Source of the DNA: Stakelama saccharophila
Lineage (GTDB): Bacteria; Pseudomonadota; Alphaproteobacteria; Sphingomonadales; Sphingomonadaceae
Assembly (NCBI RefSeq): GCF_032229225.1
Contig: NZ_CP135076.1
Span: 2,461,001-2,525,000, forward strand
Length of the DNA: 64,000 bases
Direction: 5' to 3'
Shown here: positions 38,102 through 48,437 of the stretch, piece after piece
Numbering within the stretch: position 1 is the first letter of the stretch
Layout: every line of letters starts with the position of its first letter
The notes under the pieces: generated by a model
Databases searched by the model: none
Told to the model about the DNA's origin: nothing
Seen by the model: only the letters and a program-made list of their open reading frames with translations
Made by a program: the position numbers and the translations under genes

Positions 38102-38173
38102 GGGGCTGAGCCTGTCGAAGCCCTGTCCTTCTTCAATAGAAGTGCAACCCTTCGACAAGCTCAGGGCAAACGG
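38102..38173. repeat. Family-B palindromic repeat upstream of thiSG
   Basis: CTGAGCCTGTCGAAG and CTTCGACAAGCTCAGGGCA form the terminal inverted repeat, the same ends as 28072 and 43891. It occupies most of the gap between thiSG and the divergent aroQ gene. The plausible thiSG promoter must lie within or beyond it. Confidence 0.88.
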
Positions 38174-38258
38174 CTAGGCAGGCGTCGCGATTTCTTTTGT
38201 CGTCCGGTCCGCATATAGGGACGGCGGCAAGCCGCCCGCAACCAAGGAGGATGCAGCA

Positions 38259-38693
38259 TTGGCCGACGCGATCTATGTCCTCAACGGACCCAATCTTAAC
38301 CTACTCGGCCTGCGCGAGCCGGAAATCTACGGATCGGACACGCTCGACGACATCGCGGGACAACTGGAAGACCGGGCGCGCGAACTCGATCTCGTGATCG
38401 ACATGCGGCAATCGAACCATGAAGGCCACCTGATCGACTGGCTGCACGAGGCGCAGTCCCAGGGGGCTAAGGCGGTGATCCTCAATCCCGGAGGCTATAC
38501 CCACACCTCCGTGGCGTTGCACGACGCGGTGAAGGCGATAACCACGCCGGTCATCGAGATACATCTTTCCAACCCGCATGCGCGCGAGGACTTCCGGCAT
38601 GTCAGCTATGTCGGCCGTGCCGCACGCGGAACCGTGGCGGGCTTCGGCGCGCTTTCCTACATCCTCGCGCTTGAAGCTGCCGCGCGCATCTGA
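38259..38693 (+). CDS. aroQ: 3-dehydroquinate dehydratase, type II
   Basis: 144 residues. Type II dodecameric enzyme, third step of the shikimate pathway. Motifs are [44 protein letters not shown] and [15 protein letters not shown]. It starts with TTG at 38259, which AGGAGG precedes by 7 bases; no ATG in this frame is closer. Followed directly by accB-accC, a common order in alphaproteobacteria. Confidence 0.95.
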   Translation: MADAIYVLNGPNLNLLGLREPEIYGSDTLDDIAGQLEDRARELDLVIDMRQSNHEGHLIDWLHEAQSQGAKAVILNPGGYTHTSVALHDAVKAITTPVIEIHLSNPHAREDFRHVSYVGRAARGTVAGFGALSYILALEAAARI

Positions 38694-38724
38694 CACAGGG
38701 CGCGCTTGATTGATTGAGGGGCAT

Positions 38725-39216
38725 ATGGCCGAAGAAACGAATCATTCGGGTGCAATGCAGATCGATATCGATCTGATCCGCCAGCTCGCGGGCGTTCTCG
38801 ACGACACGCAACTGACCGAAATCGAGGTCGAGGATGGCGACCGCAAGGTTCGCGTCGCGCGCAAAGCCGCAGCGGCGGCCGCGCAATATCATCAGGCACC
38901 GCCGATGCCGGCAGCGCCGCAGCCGCAGGTTTCCGCCTCCGCGGCGCCCACGGCCGATCCGGTCGGCCCGTCGACAAGCGACGTGGACGCCGTCAAATCG
39001 CCGATGGTCGGCACCGCCTATCTCGCCGCCGAACCGGGTGCCAAGCCGTTCGTGTCCATCGGTCAGCAGGTCGCGGCCGGCGACACGCTGCTGATCGTCG
39101 AGGCGATGAAGGTGATGAACCCGATCGCCGCACCCGCCGCCGGCACCGTCAAGCAGGTCCTCGTGGAGAACGGCCAGCCGGTCGAGTTCGATCAGCCGCT
39201 CGTCGTCGTCGAGTAA
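38725..39216 (+). CDS. accB: Biotin carboxyl carrier protein of acetyl-CoA carboxylase
   Basis: 163 residues. An N-terminal region is followed by a Pro/Ala linker and a C-terminal biotinyl domain with the biotinylation site EAMKVMN (Lys129). ATG 38725 is preceded by GAGGGG. It hands carboxybiotin from AccC to the carboxyltransferase. accC starts four bases after its stop. Confidence 0.95.
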   Translation: MAEETNHSGAMQIDIDLIRQLAGVLDDTQLTEIEVEDGDRKVRVARKAAAAAAQYHQAPPMPAAPQPQVSASAAPTADPVGPSTSDVDAVKSPMVGTAYLAAEPGAKPFVSIGQQVAAGDTLLIVEAMKVMNPIAAPAAGTVKQVLVENGQPVEFDQPLVVVE

Positions 39217-39220
39217 GCCG

Positions 39221-40567
39221 ATGCGTGAGATCAAGAAACTGCTGATCGCCAACCGCGGCGAGATCGCGCTGCGCATCCACCGCGCCTGCCATGAAATGGG
39301 CATCAAGACGGTGGCGGTGCATTCGACCGCCGATGCCGACGCGATGCATGTGCGACTCGCCGACGAGGCGATCTGCATCGGCCCGCCATCGGCGACCGAC
39401 AGCTATCTCAACATCCCCAACATCATCGCCGCAGCCGAAATCTCGGCCGCCGACGCGATCCACCCCGGCTACGGCTTCCTCAGCGAGAACGCCAAGTTCG
39501 CCGAGATCGTCGAGAGCCACGACATCCTGTTCGTCGGTCCCAAGCCCGAACATATCCGCATCATGGGCGACAAGGTCGAGGCCAAGCGCAGCGCGGGCAA
39601 TCTCGGCCTGCCGCTGGTGCCCGGCTCCGACGGGCCGCTGACGGACATTGACGAGGCCAAGCAGGTCGCCAACACGATCGGTTATCCGGTGCTGATCAAG
39701 GCGGCGTCGGGCGGCGGCGGACGCGGCATGAAGGTGGTGCCGGGCGAGGACCAGCTCGAGACCCTGATGCGCCAGGCGGGCAACGAGGCGAAGGCGGCGT
39801 TCGGCGATGCGACCGTCTATATGGAGAAATATCTCGGCAACCCGCGCCACATCGAATTTCAGGTGTTCGGCGACGGCGAAGGCAATGCCGTCCATCTCGG
39901 CGAGCGCGACTGTTCGCTGCAGCGCCGCCACCAGAAGGTGCTGGAGGAAGCCCCTTCGCCCGTGCTCAGCCATGCCGAGCGCGAACGGATGGGCGCGATC
40001 GTCGCCAATGCGATGGCGGAAATGGGCTATCGCGGCGCCGGCACGATCGAGTTCCTGTGGGAAGACGGCGAGTTCTACTTCATCGAGATGAACACGCGGC
40101 TTCAGGTCGAGCATCCGGTTACCGAGGCGATCACCGGCCTCGACCTGGTGCGCGAACAGATCCGCGTTGCCGAAGGCAAGGGGCTGTCGGTCACCCAGGA
40201 TCAGGTCCAGTTCCACGGCCACGCCATCGAATGCCGCATCAATGCCGAGGACCCGCGCACCTTCGCGCCCTCGCCCGGCGCGGTGACGCAGTTTCACGCC
40301 CCCGGCGGCATGCATGTCCGCGTCGATAGCGGCCTGTACACCGGCTACAAGGTGCCGCCATATTACGACAGCATGATCGCCAAGCTGATCGTCTATGGCA
40401 CCACGCGCGAGCGGTGCCTGATGCGGCTCCGGCGCGCGCTCGAGGAGTTCGTGGTCGACGGCGTCAAAACGACGATTCCGCTGCATCAGGCGCTTCTCGA
40501 CGACGCCGAGTTCCAGAAGGGCGACTACACGATCAAATGGCTTGAGGAGTGGCTGGCGCAGCAATGA
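39221..40567 (+). CDS. accC: Biotin carboxylase subunit of acetyl-CoA carboxylase
   Basis: 448 residues. ATP-grasp enzyme with [10 protein letters not shown] at the N-terminus, [13 protein letters not shown] (glycine-rich ATP loop), [38 protein letters not shown] and [18 protein letters not shown]. Carboxylates biotin on AccB using bicarbonate and ATP. Its last codon overlaps the next gene as ATGA. Confidence 0.96.
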   Translation: MREIKKLLIANRGEIALRIHRACHEMGIKTVAVHSTADADAMHVRLADEAICIGPPSATDSYLNIPNIIAAAEISAADAIHPGYGFLSENAKFAEIVESHDILFVGPKPEHIRIMGDKVEAKRSAGNLGLPLVPGSDGPLTDIDEAKQVANTIGYPVLIKAASGGGGRGMKVVPGEDQLETLMRQAGNEAKAAFGDATVYMEKYLGNPRHIEFQVFGDGEGNAVHLGERDCSLQRRHQKVLEEAPSPVLSHAERERMGAIVANAMAEMGYRGAGTIEFLWEDGEFYFIEMNTRLQVEHPVTEAITGLDLVREQIRVAEGKGLSVTQDQVQFHGHAIECRINAEDPRTFAPSPGAVTQFHAPGGMHVRVDSGLYTGYKVPPYYDSMIAKLIVYGTTRERCLMRLRRALEEFVVDGVKTTIPLHQALLDDAEFQKGDYTIKWLEEWLAQQ

Positions 40568-40905
40568 AGGCGACGATTTTCCACAACCCGCGCTGTTCGA
40601 AATCGCGCGAGACGCTGAAGCTGCTCGAGGCCGCGGACGTTCCGGTCGAGGTCGTGGAATATCTGAAGACGCCGCCCAGCCGCGACCGCCTGGCCGCGTT
40701 GTACGAACGCGCCGGGATGCCTCCGCGCGACGGGCTGCGCGCGAACGAGGCGATCGCGAAGGACCTCGGGCTGAAATCGGCCGATGACGACGCCATCCTC
40801 GACGCGATGGCCGAGCATCCGATCCTGATCGAACGTCCGCTGGTCGAAACGGAAAAGGGCGTCCGGCTCGGCCGCCCGCCCGAAAAAGTCCGCGAAATCC
40901 TGTAG
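40564..40905 (+). CDS. ArsC/Spx-like arsenate reductase family protein
   Basis: 113 residues from ATG 40564, overlapping the accC stop. Thioredoxin-fold with Cys11 in [14 protein letters not shown] and a family [22 protein letters not shown] end. The conserved Arg in RP and the Cys support an arsenate-reductase-like activity, but no other ars gene is present, so its role is uncertain. Confidence 0.88.
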   Translation: MKATIFHNPRCSKSRETLKLLEAADVPVEVVEYLKTPPSRDRLAALYERAGMPPRDGLRANEAIAKDLGLKSADDDAILDAMAEHPILIERPLVETEKGVRLGRPPEKVREIL

Positions 40906-40916
40906 GGGAAGCGTCG

Positions 40917-42467
40917 GTGGCAACCCCCTCCCCCGCGCTGGAGCCCGGCCGCAATTGCTGGCGCATCGAACGTGCGAGCCGGGCGACCGTTGTCGTCGAC
41001 GCCGAGGATTATTTCCGCCTGGTGCGCGATGCGATGTGCGAGGCGAAGCACCAACTGCTGCTGATCGGCTGGGACTTCGACGCGCGGATCAAGCTGGTCT
41101 ATGGTCACCGGGATTCGGCGCCGGTGACGGTCGGCGCGTTCATCGACTGGATCGTCGCGCGCAATCCCGACCTGCACGTGCACATCCTCAGATGGGACAC
41201 GGGCGCGTTCAAGAGCCTGCTGCGCGGCCGCACCATCGCGACCATTGTGCGCTGGTGGTGGCACAAACGCATCCACCTGAAGCTCGACAGCTTCCATCCC
41301 ACCGGCGCCTCGCACCATCAGAAGATCGTGGTGATCGACGATTGCTTCGCCTTTTGCGGCGGCATCGACATGACCGGCGACCGCTGGGACACGCGCGATC
41401 ACACGCCCGGCGACGATCGCCGCAAGGAACCGGGCGGCACGCCGTACGGACCCTGGCACGATGCGACGACGGCGCTTACCGGTCCGGTGGCCCAGGCGCT
41501 GGGCGAATTGTGCCGCAACCGCTGGGAACGCGCGGGCGGCGGCGCGCTCTCCGCACCGCCCGAGGTGGAGAGTTCCTGGCCCGAGCAACTGCCCGTCGCC
41601 TTCGCCGATTGCGAAGTCGCGATATCGCGCTCCTACCCGGAAATGCCCGATCAGCCGGCGGTGCGCGAAATCGAGCAGCTCTATTGCGACCTGATCGCCC
41701 GCGCCGAACGCTGGATCTATGCCGAGAGCCAGTATTTCGCGTCGCGCAAGGTGGCGGAAGCGATCGCGCGACGGCTGGCCGAGCCGGATGGTCCCGAAAT
41801 CGTGATCGTCAACCCGATCCATGCCGAAGGCTGGCTGGAGCCGATCGCCATGGACACCGCCCGGGCGCGCCTGATCGAAGCCTTGCGCCGGCACGACAAG
41901 CACGGTCGCTTCCGCGTCTATCACGCCGAAAATGCCGCGGGCGAGGAAATCTATATTCACGCCAAGGTCACCGTCGTCGACGGCGCGATCCTGCGCGTCG
42001 GATCGTCCAACTTCAACAATCGCTCGATGCGGCTGGACACCGAGTGCGACGTGACGATCGACACCACCCGCCCGGCCAATGCCGACTGCGGCGATGCCGT
42101 GGCGCGGGTCGCGTTCGACCTGATCGCCGAACACACCGCCAGCGATCCCGACATCGTCGCCGCGCGAATGGCGGAAACAGGCTCGCTGATCGCCACGATC
42201 GACAGCCTGGCCCGGCCGGGCCGGCACCTGCGACCCTATCGCACGCCCGACCTTAACGGAATCGAGGAATGGCTGGCGGACAACGAGATTCTCGATCCCG
42301 AAGGTCCGGAAGAAATGTTCGAGGCGGTCGACCGTCGGGGACTGTTTCACCGGCTGCGCCCGACGAGCGACAGCAACGGCACCGGACGCAAGCTGGCCCT
42401 GGGCGCCGGCATCGGACTCGCGGCGGGCGCAGCGGCGTTGGCGATGCTGGCGCGGCGCCGGGATTAA
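40917..42467 (+). CDS. Phospholipase D-like protein with a C-terminal membrane tail
   Basis: 516 residues. Two HKD motifs: HHQKIVVIDD (first) and IHAKVTVVDGAILRVGSSNFNNRS (second). A final hydrophobic helix (about 489-510, LALGAGIGLAAGAAALAMLA) would tether it to the membrane. It could be a cardiolipin synthase-like or phosphatidyl-transferring enzyme; which is not shown. It starts with GTG 40917, preceded by AGGGGAAG. Confidence 0.9.
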   Translation: MATPSPALEPGRNCWRIERASRATVVVDAEDYFRLVRDAMCEAKHQLLLIGWDFDARIKLVYGHRDSAPVTVGAFIDWIVARNPDLHVHILRWDTGAFKSLLRGRTIATIVRWWWHKRIHLKLDSFHPTGASHHQKIVVIDDCFAFCGGIDMTGDRWDTRDHTPGDDRRKEPGGTPYGPWHDATTALTGPVAQALGELCRNRWERAGGGALSAPPEVESSWPEQLPVAFADCEVAISRSYPEMPDQPAVREIEQLYCDLIARAERWIYAESQYFASRKVAEAIARRLAEPDGPEIVIVNPIHAEGWLEPIAMDTARARLIEALRRHDKHGRFRVYHAENAAGEEIYIHAKVTVVDGAILRVGSSNFNNRSMRLDTECDVTIDTTRPANADCGDAVARVAFDLIAEHTASDPDIVAARMAETGSLIATIDSLARPGRHLRPYRTPDLNGIEEWLADNEILDPEGPEEMFEAVDRRGLFHRLRPTSDSNGTGRKLALGAGIGLAAGAAALAMLARRRD

Positions 42468-42500
42468 CGACCGAGTATTCGGCCTGACGCGGTCCGCGGT

Positions 42501-42614
42501 CCCCCTCCCCGCGAGCTTAGGGAGGAGCTTAACGCGGCTCCTCGCTGCAACGGCTCACCATGAGCGGCTTTGTACAGGATAGATGGCGCGTTGGACTCCG
42601 GCCTTCGCAGGAGT
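42501..42614. repeat. Decayed palindromic repeats
   Basis: A single degenerate family-A hairpin CCCCCTCCCC...AGGGAGGAG (42501-42526) and a small dyad ACTCCGGC...GCAGGAGT (42595-42614) lie between the PLD gene and the phosphatase gene. The second includes the AGGAG-like sequence upstream of the phosphatase start. Confidence 0.4.
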
Positions 42615-42626
42615 AGGACGCGAGCC

Positions 42627-43088
42627 ATGACCAAAGCCGCGATCCTGTTCGTCTGCCTCGGCAATATCTGCCGCTCGCCACTCGCCGAGGCGGCTTTCCG
42701 CGCCGAGGCGGAGGCTGCCGGTCTCGAGATCGCGATCGATTCCGCCGGGACCGGGCGCTGGCATGTCGGCGAGCCGCCCGACGACCGTGCGCAGGCGGTG
42801 GCGTTGCGCCACGGCATCGACATCGCGAATCTCCGCGCGCGCCAGGTGAAGCGCGAGGATTTCCACCGTTTCACCCATATCTACGCGCTCGACAGCGACA
42901 ATCTCGACGTGCTCGAACGCTTGCGTCCCGAATCCGGAACGGCCGAACTCGCGCTGCTGCTCGACTGCGTGCCTGGCCGCGAGGGACAGGCGGTGCGCGA
43001 CCCCTATTATGGCGGTGCCGACGGGTTCGACGCGACCTGGGACGACGTCGGCGCCGCCGCCCGCGCGCTGGTCGCGCGCTTCCGCTGA
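42627..43088 (+). CDS. Low-molecular-weight protein-tyrosine phosphatase
   Basis: 153 residues. The active site is CLGNICRS (Cys10, Arg16, CX5R) and the general-acid loop is RDPYYGG. It is a typical LMW-PTP fold. It acts on cytoplasmic phosphotyrosine. Overlaps the fructosamine kinase start by one base (TGATG), so the two are probably co-translated. Confidence 0.93.
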   Translation: MTKAAILFVCLGNICRSPLAEAAFRAEAEAAGLEIAIDSAGTGRWHVGEPPDDRAQAVALRHGIDIANLRARQVKREDFHRFTHIYALDSDNLDVLERLRPESGTAELALLLDCVPGREGQAVRDPYYGGADGFDATWDDVGAAARALVARFR

Positions 43089-43888
43089 TGGCGGACACGG
43101 CACAGCGCATCGCGGCGCTGCTCGGCTGCGGCTCGGTCACGCTGTCACCGATGGCGGGCGGCGACCTGTCTTCGGTCCACGCGGTCCGCACCGATGACGG
43201 TCGGGACGTGATCGCCAAGCAAGGCGGCGCGGCGGTAGTGGAAGCCCGCATGCTCCGCGCGATCGGCGCCAGCGGTGCGCCGGCGCCCGAGGTACTGTAC
43301 GCCGAGGACGACCTCCTGATCATCAGTCGCTGCCCGAGCGGCGGCGGACGCGGTGGCTGGGCAAGCCTGGCGGACGTGCTCGACACGCTCCATGCCAGCG
43401 AAGGCGAGCGCTATGGCTGGCCAGACGATTATGCGTTCGGCGCGGTCGCGATCGCCAATGCAGAACACGCCGACTGGGCCGCCTTCTGGAGCGAGCACCG
43501 CCTCGCCTGCCATATCCCGCATGTCTCCATCGCCCTGGGCGACCGGCTGGAGAAGCTGGTCGCCGACATCGCCGGTCTTCTGCCGGCCGATCCCCCGCCC
43601 TCGCTGCTGCACGGCGATCTGTGGGGCGGCAACATCCTGTTCGACGGCGGCCGGGTGTCGGCGCTCATCGATCCGGCCTGCTATTATGGGGATCGCGAGG
43701 TGGACATCGCGATGCTGACGCTGTTCGACCGTCCGCCGCGCGACTTCTTTGCCCGTCTCGCCCTGCGCCAGGGCTGGGAACGGCGCCAGCCGCTCTACCG
43801 GCTGTGGCCGCTACTGGTGCACCTGCGCCTGTTCGGCAGCGCCTATGCCGGGCAGGTCGACAGTGAGTTGCAGACGCTGGGCTATTAA
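43088..43888 (+). CDS. Fructosamine/ketosamine-3-kinase-like protein
   Basis: 266 residues. Aminoglycoside-phosphotransferase-like fold: PMAGGDLSSVHAVRTDDG, catalytic LLHGDLWGGNILFDG (HGDxxxxN) and ALIDPACYYGDREVDIAM (DxD-like metal). In known members it phosphorylates and so removes glucose-derived adducts (deglycation) from proteins. Coupled to the tyrosine phosphatase; the same pairing suggests protein repair but is not proof. Confidence 0.92.
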   Translation: MADTAQRIAALLGCGSVTLSPMAGGDLSSVHAVRTDDGRDVIAKQGGAAVVEARMLRAIGASGAPAPEVLYAEDDLLIISRCPSGGGRGGWASLADVLDTLHASEGERYGWPDDYAFGAVAIANAEHADWAAFWSEHRLACHIPHVSIALGDRLEKLVADIAGLLPADPPPSLLHGDLWGGNILFDGGRVSALIDPACYYGDREVDIAMLTLFDRPPRDFFARLALRQGWERRQPLYRLWPLLVHLRLFGSAYAGQVDSELQTLGY

Positions 43889-43890
43889 CC

Positions 43891-43979
43891 CCGTTTGTGC
43901 TGAGCCTGTCGAAGCACGGCCCTTCTTCTTCCACCGAAGGCGAAAAAGGGCGACCCTTCGACAAGCTCCGGGCAAACGG
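43891..43979. repeat. Family-B palindromic repeat
   Basis: CCGTTTGTGCTGAGCCTGTC...GAAG at one end and CCCTTCGACAAGCTCCGGGC...ACGG at the other. It starts two bases after the kinase stop and ends 13 bases before the dgt stop, so it fills the space between convergent genes and could stabilise both 3' ends. Confidence 0.88.
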
Positions 43980-43992
43980 CGAGCCGCATTCC

Positions 43993-45156
43993 TCAAAACC
44001 CCGCCGGCAGCGCGATCGGACCGACCATTTCGCGATAGCGCTGGATAGCGTAGCGATCGGTCATTCCCGCGATAAAATCGGCGATATGGCGGCTGCGGTG
44101 CGGTTCCTCGGCAGGCAGAGGCTCGTGCCACCCCGAGGCCATGCGTAAGGGATCGTCGCGATAGGCGGCGAACAGCCCGGCGACGATGCCGTGCGCCGTC
44201 TCCGCCGCCGCCAGTTGCTGCGGGTGATGGTAGAGATTGGCGTACATGAAGCGCTTGAGGATGCGCTCGTCCTCGCGCATCGCATCGGAAAAGCCGGCGA
44301 GGCACCGGCCCGCCGCCCGCACGTCGTTCACGCTGCCGAGCCCGGCATCCGCCACCCGCCGCTGCGTCTCGGCGATCAGGTCGTTGACCATCATCCCGAT
44401 CTGCGATCGGACCAGTTCACCCACCAGCCGGTGCTGCGGCAGGTCCGGATAGCGTGTTCGCACCGCATTCCAGCCACGCGCGACCAGCGGCACCTCGAGC
44501 AATTGCTCCAGCGTCAGCAGCCCGGCGCGCAGGCCGTCGTCGATATCGTGATTGTCATAGGCGATGTCGTCGGCGATCGCCGCGACCTGCGCCTCCAGCG
44601 ACGACCATTGGTGCAGGTCGAGCGGAAAGGCCGCGTCGGCCTCGCTCAGCGCCCAGCCGGGGCGGCGCACCGGGCCGTTATGCTTGGCGAGGCCCTCCAA
44701 CGTCTCCCAGGTCAGATTGAGGCCGCGCCAGGTCGGATAGGGACTGTCGATCAGCGTCAGCGCGCGCAGCGTATTGCCGTTGTGGTCGAAGCCGCCCTTG
44801 CCTTCCAGCGCCGCCTTCAGCGCATCCTCACCGGCATGTCCGAACGGCGGATGGCCGATGTCGTGGGCAAGGCACAGCGCCTCGGTCAGATCCTCGTCCA
44901 GGCCCAGCGCACGCGCCACCGTGCGCCCGATCTGCGCGACTTCCAGGCTATGCGTCAGCCGCACCCGGAAATGGTCGCCGTCGGGCGCCATGAACACCTG
45001 CGTCTTGTGGCGCAGGCGGCGAAAGCTGATCGAATGGATGATGCGGTCGCGGTCGCGCTGGAACGCGTTGCGGGGCCCGCGCGTCCCCTTTTGTTCCTCG
45101 TGCAGACGGCCACGGCTACGCTCCGGGTCCGAGGCCCAGGGCGCACGCCCGCTCAT
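43993..45156 (-). CDS. dgt: Deoxyguanosinetriphosphate triphosphohydrolase-like protein
   Basis: 387 residues. HD-domain dNTPase: [22 protein letters not shown], then [30 protein letters not shown] (the HD pair) and a later [20 protein letters not shown]. Releases triphosphate from dNTPs in related enzymes. The ATG overlaps the stop of the upstream SPOR gene by four bases. The first 30 residues are non-conserved in style. Confidence 0.93.
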   Translation of the reverse strand: MSGRAPWASDPERSRGRLHEEQKGTRGPRNAFQRDRDRIIHSISFRRLRHKTQVFMAPDGDHFRVRLTHSLEVAQIGRTVARALGLDEDLTEALCLAHDIGHPPFGHAGEDALKAALEGKGGFDHNGNTLRALTLIDSPYPTWRGLNLTWETLEGLAKHNGPVRRPGWALSEADAAFPLDLHQWSSLEAQVAAIADDIAYDNHDIDDGLRAGLLTLEQLLEVPLVARGWNAVRTRYPDLPQHRLVGELVRSQIGMMVNDLIAETQRRVADAGLGSVNDVRAAGRCLAGFSDAMREDERILKRFMYANLYHHPQQLAAAETAHGIVAGLFAAYRDDPLRMASGWHEPLPAEEPHRSRHIADFIAGMTDRYAIQRYREMVGPIALPAGF

Positions 45157-46670
45157 TCGGTATCGAGCTTTTCGATCGTCTGCCCGGCTTCGCTGTCGAA
45201 GGGGAAGGCCGAGATGTTTTCGCCCGCAAGCTTGTTGACGAAGGCCTGCGCGGCATCGGCGCTGTCGAACGGTCCGGCGAGCAACCGATTGGTGAAGCGC
45301 AGCGGCGTCGTCCAGGCGCCTTTGCCCTTGAACAGATCCGGCGCCTGGTCCTCCAGCCGGTTCCAGGTGCGCGGTAACGCATTCTTGTCGGCGCCGCCCG
45401 CCACCTGCACCCAGTGGCGTGCCGGTTCGGATTTGGCAGCCGGCTTCGTGGACGCTTCGGCTTTGGCCTTGTGCGCGGGTTTCGTGGCCGTCGCGGACCG
45501 GGCCGGCGAGGTCGCGGCTGCTGTGCGCGCTGGTGCTGCTTTCGCTACCTTGGCAGCGGCAAGCTCGGTGCCGGGTACGACGATCCGTTTCATGATCGCC
45601 GCAACGGCATCGGTGTCGATCGGCGGTGGAGCGGGCGCGGCGGGTTTCGCATCCGAGCGGGTATCCGCCATGGGCTTCATCGCCGAGGATGCGAGCCGAT
45701 ATTCGATCGACCGGGCCGGCGCTTTCTCCGGCACGGCATCATCGTCGGCGCGGGTGGTTCCGCCCATCGGCACGGCGGCGAGCGCCTCCCCCCCGGCGCC
45801 GGGCGCGGTGCGTGCGGGCGTCGGATCGGCTGCGGGTTCCGTGCTCGCCAGGCGCACCGGCCGGTCGCGATCGTCGGGCGACAGCAGGCCGGTGGCAAGC
45901 CGCGCATCGGCGAGTTGCGTAGGCGTGCGGTGAAGCTGGCCGAAATGGACGGCGAACGCCCGGTCCGGCAGCGACAGGCCGCGAAGATCGCGGAAGAAGG
46001 GTTTCATCTCCGCGCCCTGATCGGGCAGCAGCGTCCTGGCGATATGGGTGGCGCGATCGACATCGCCCGCCATCGCGCGGACGCACGCCTCCGCCAGCCA
46101 GGCCGACCGGTCCTGGTCGCGCAGCATCGGTTCCAGCAGTTTCGACGCCTCGTCGTATTTGCCCTGCATCGCCAGCGACAGCGCGAGGCGCCGCGTGGTT
46201 TCGTCATCGGCACCCGATTTCAACGCCAGGCGGTAATCGCGCTCCGCATAGTGCGGATAGCCGAGCAGGTCATAGGCCAGGCCGCGATCCGCGGCAAAGG
46301 TCGCGGGCGCGATTCCCGCTTTCTCCGCCTTGCGGAACAGTTGCAGCGCCTCGCCCGGCCGCTCCACCGCGACCAGGGCGGACGCGCGGCCGGCGATGAT
46401 GCGGGGATCGTGCGGCGCTTCGTTTTCCGCCCGCTGGAAGAAACGGAGCGCGGCCGGCACGTCCTTCAGTTTGACGCTGAGGATGCCGGCGCTGATCAGC
46501 GCGTCGACATCCCTGGGGTCCCTGGCGAGGATTCGCATCTGCGCCGCGAGCTTGTCGGCATGCGGGGTGATGGAAGAAGTGACCGGTTGCGCCGGCGCAG
46601 GCGACGCCATGGCCGCCATCATCAGCGCCAGAACCGGGCCGATGTGCGAAAAAATTGTCTTACGGTTCAT
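45153..46670 (-). CDS. TPR and SPOR domain protein, periplasmic
   Basis: 505 residues. The signal peptide ends in ASPAPA. Residues 40-240 carry tetratricopeptide-like repeats ([21 protein letters not shown] and similar); then a long low-complexity Ala/Pro/Lys-rich stretch; and a C-terminal SPOR domain ([14 protein letters not shown]...[19 protein letters not shown]). SPOR domains bind denuded septal peptidoglycan. It lies next to ftsZ, so a cell-division role is likely. Confidence 0.88.
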   Translation of the reverse strand: MNRKTIFSHIGPVLALMMAAMASPAPAQPVTSSITPHADKLAAQMRILARDPRDVDALISAGILSVKLKDVPAALRFFQRAENEAPHDPRIIAGRASALVAVERPGEALQLFRKAEKAGIAPATFAADRGLAYDLLGYPHYAERDYRLALKSGADDETTRRLALSLAMQGKYDEASKLLEPMLRDQDRSAWLAEACVRAMAGDVDRATHIARTLLPDQGAEMKPFFRDLRGLSLPDRAFAVHFGQLHRTPTQLADARLATGLLSPDDRDRPVRLASTEPAADPTPARTAPGAGGEALAAVPMGGTTRADDDAVPEKAPARSIEYRLASSAMKPMADTRSDAKPAAPAPPPIDTDAVAAIMKRIVVPGTELAAAKVAKAAPARTAAATSPARSATATKPAHKAKAEASTKPAAKSEPARHWVQVAGGADKNALPRTWNRLEDQAPDLFKGKGAWTTPLRFTNRLLAGPFDSADAAQAFVNKLAGENISAFPFDSEAGQTIEKLDTE

Positions 46671-46774
46671 GATGGATCGACCATAAACCGGATGGCGGAT
46701 GAACGGGCAATGATTGCCGACAGGCCTCTCGGTGAACGGTGGCGCGCCGGCGACGGACCGGCGCGCCTCTCGTC

Positions 46775-48322
46775 TTACTGGTTGTTCTGGCGATGGAGGA
46801 AGCGCGGAATATCAAGCGATTCGCGATCCTCGCCCTCTTCGTCCCGCGCGGTGCGGCGGCCGCTCGACATCCGTTCGAACAGCGTTCCGCCGGATTTCGC
46901 CCGCTCGGGCCGACGCGGCGCGTCCATGTCGTCGTCGCCCTCCCGACCGGCGTCGGCGCCATCTTCGCGGGCGCTGCCGGGGGTCAGCCAGCGGCGGCGC
47001 GGCCCGGGTTCTTCCTGGGGCGCCGGCGGCTCGGTCGTCACGCTGTCGGGTTCCGGCACGATCGTTTCCGAGCCCAGCAGCAATTCGTCCGCATCGTCCT
47101 CGCTGGTGATCTCCTCGACCGCATCGTCCTCGGCCGTCGGCGCCTCTTCGCGATCGCTCTTGCGGGGTGCGGGCTCGCCCTGATCCGCCGATGCTGCGGG
47201 GGCGGCGGGTTCCGGTGCCGGTTCGGCCTGTGAGGCAGCCGCAACATCGTCCGACGCGGGCGCGGGCGCCTCTTCACGCTGGCCGCGGCGCGGGCTGGAG
47301 AAGGAGAAGACGCGCGTCTGCGGCTCCGCCGGCGCGGCGGATTCGGCCTGCTGCGCATCGGCGTCGATCCCGGTCGCCACCACCGAGACGCGGATCTTGC
47401 CTTCCAATTCGGTATTGAAGGCCGAGCCCCAGATGATGTTGGCATCCTCGTCGACCAGTTCGCGGATGTGATTCGCGGCTTCGTCGACTTCGAGCAGGCG
47501 CATGTCCTCACCACCGGTGATCGATACGATGACGCCCTTGGCGCCCTGCATGCTGACGCCGTCGAGCAACGGGTTGGCGATCGCCTTCTGCGCGGCCTCG
47601 ATCGCGCGGCTGTCGCCATCGGCTTCGCCGGTGCCCATCATCGCCTTGCCCATTTCCTGCATCACCGAGCGGACGTCGGCGAAGTCTAGGTTGATGAGGC
47701 CGGGCATGACCATCAGGTCGGTGATGCCGCGCACGCCCTGCTGCAGCACCTCGTCGGCCATCTCGAACGCTTCCTTGAAGGTCGTGTTCGCATTGGCGAT
47801 CAGGAACAGGTTCTGGTTCGGGATGACGATCAGCGTATCGACGAACTTGTGCAGCTCGTCGATGCCCTCCTCGGCCGACTTGGCCCGACGCTTGCCTTCG
47901 AAGGAGAAGGGCTTGGTCACCACGCCGACGGTCAGGATGTTCATGTCGCGCGCGATCTTCGCGATCACCGGCGCGGCGCCCGTCCCCGTGCCGCCGCCCA
48001 TGCCGGCGGCGATGAAGCACATGTGCGAACCCTGCAGCGCCTGCTGGATGTCCTCGACCGTCTCCTCGGCCGCCGCGCGCCCGATTTCGGGCCGCGAGCC
48101 GGCGCCCAGCCCCTGCGTGATCTTGGCGCCGAGCTGGATTTTCTGTTCGGCCGTCGACTGCTTGAGCGCCTGTGCGTCGGTATTCGCCACGACGAAGTCG
48201 ACGCCCTGCACCTCGGCCCGCATCATGTTGGCGATGGCATTGCCGCCGGCGCCGCCGACGCCGATGACGGTGATGCGCGGCGTCAGTTCATCGACGTCTT
48301 GTGGCAGGAATTCGATACTCAT
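46775..48322 (-). CDS. ftsZ: Cell division protein FtsZ
   Basis: 515 residues. Tubulin-like GTPase with [10 protein letters not shown], the GTP signature [14 protein letters not shown] and the T7-loop [11 protein letters not shown]. The globular core (to about 315) is followed by a long, acidic, Pro/Ala/Glu-rich linker, and an end [16 protein letters not shown] that contains the conserved C-terminal peptide. ATG 48322 with GGGGGAG upstream removes about 36 residues of spurious frame. Confidence 0.97.
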   Translation of the reverse strand: MSIEFLPQDVDELTPRITVIGVGGAGGNAIANMMRAEVQGVDFVVANTDAQALKQSTAEQKIQLGAKITQGLGAGSRPEIGRAAAEETVEDIQQALQGSHMCFIAAGMGGGTGTGAAPVIAKIARDMNILTVGVVTKPFSFEGKRRAKSAEEGIDELHKFVDTLIVIPNQNLFLIANANTTFKEAFEMADEVLQQGVRGITDLMVMPGLINLDFADVRSVMQEMGKAMMGTGEADGDSRAIEAAQKAIANPLLDGVSMQGAKGVIVSITGGEDMRLLEVDEAANHIRELVDEDANIIWGSAFNTELEGKIRVSVVATGIDADAQQAESAAPAEPQTRVFSFSSPRRGQREEAPAPASDDVAAASQAEPAPEPAAPAASADQGEPAPRKSDREEAPTAEDDAVEEITSEDDADELLLGSETIVPEPDSVTTEPPAPQEEPGPRRRWLTPGSAREDGADAGREGDDDMDAPRRPERAKSGGTLFERMSSGRRTARDEEGEDRESLDIPRFLHRQNNQ

Positions 48323-48437
48323 CCAATGGTCTCCCCCGTGCGCCCGATACCCTGGGCAAGCACATGAAACGTAGCGCCGTTGTGCCTCAACGCGGAGCGC
48401 TGTTCCAGCCCCGATCGGCGTAAAGTGCAATATTCGG

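Noticed and set aside
38083-38136. ATG at 38136 as the thiSG start
   Set aside because: It lies within a palindromic repeat, and the residues it adds match the repeat and not ThiS; GTG 38082 has a better ribosome-binding site.
42570-42626. Upstream extension of the tyrosine phosphatase
   Set aside because: The CX5R active site must be near the N-terminus, as with ATG 42627; the upstream part is repeat debris.
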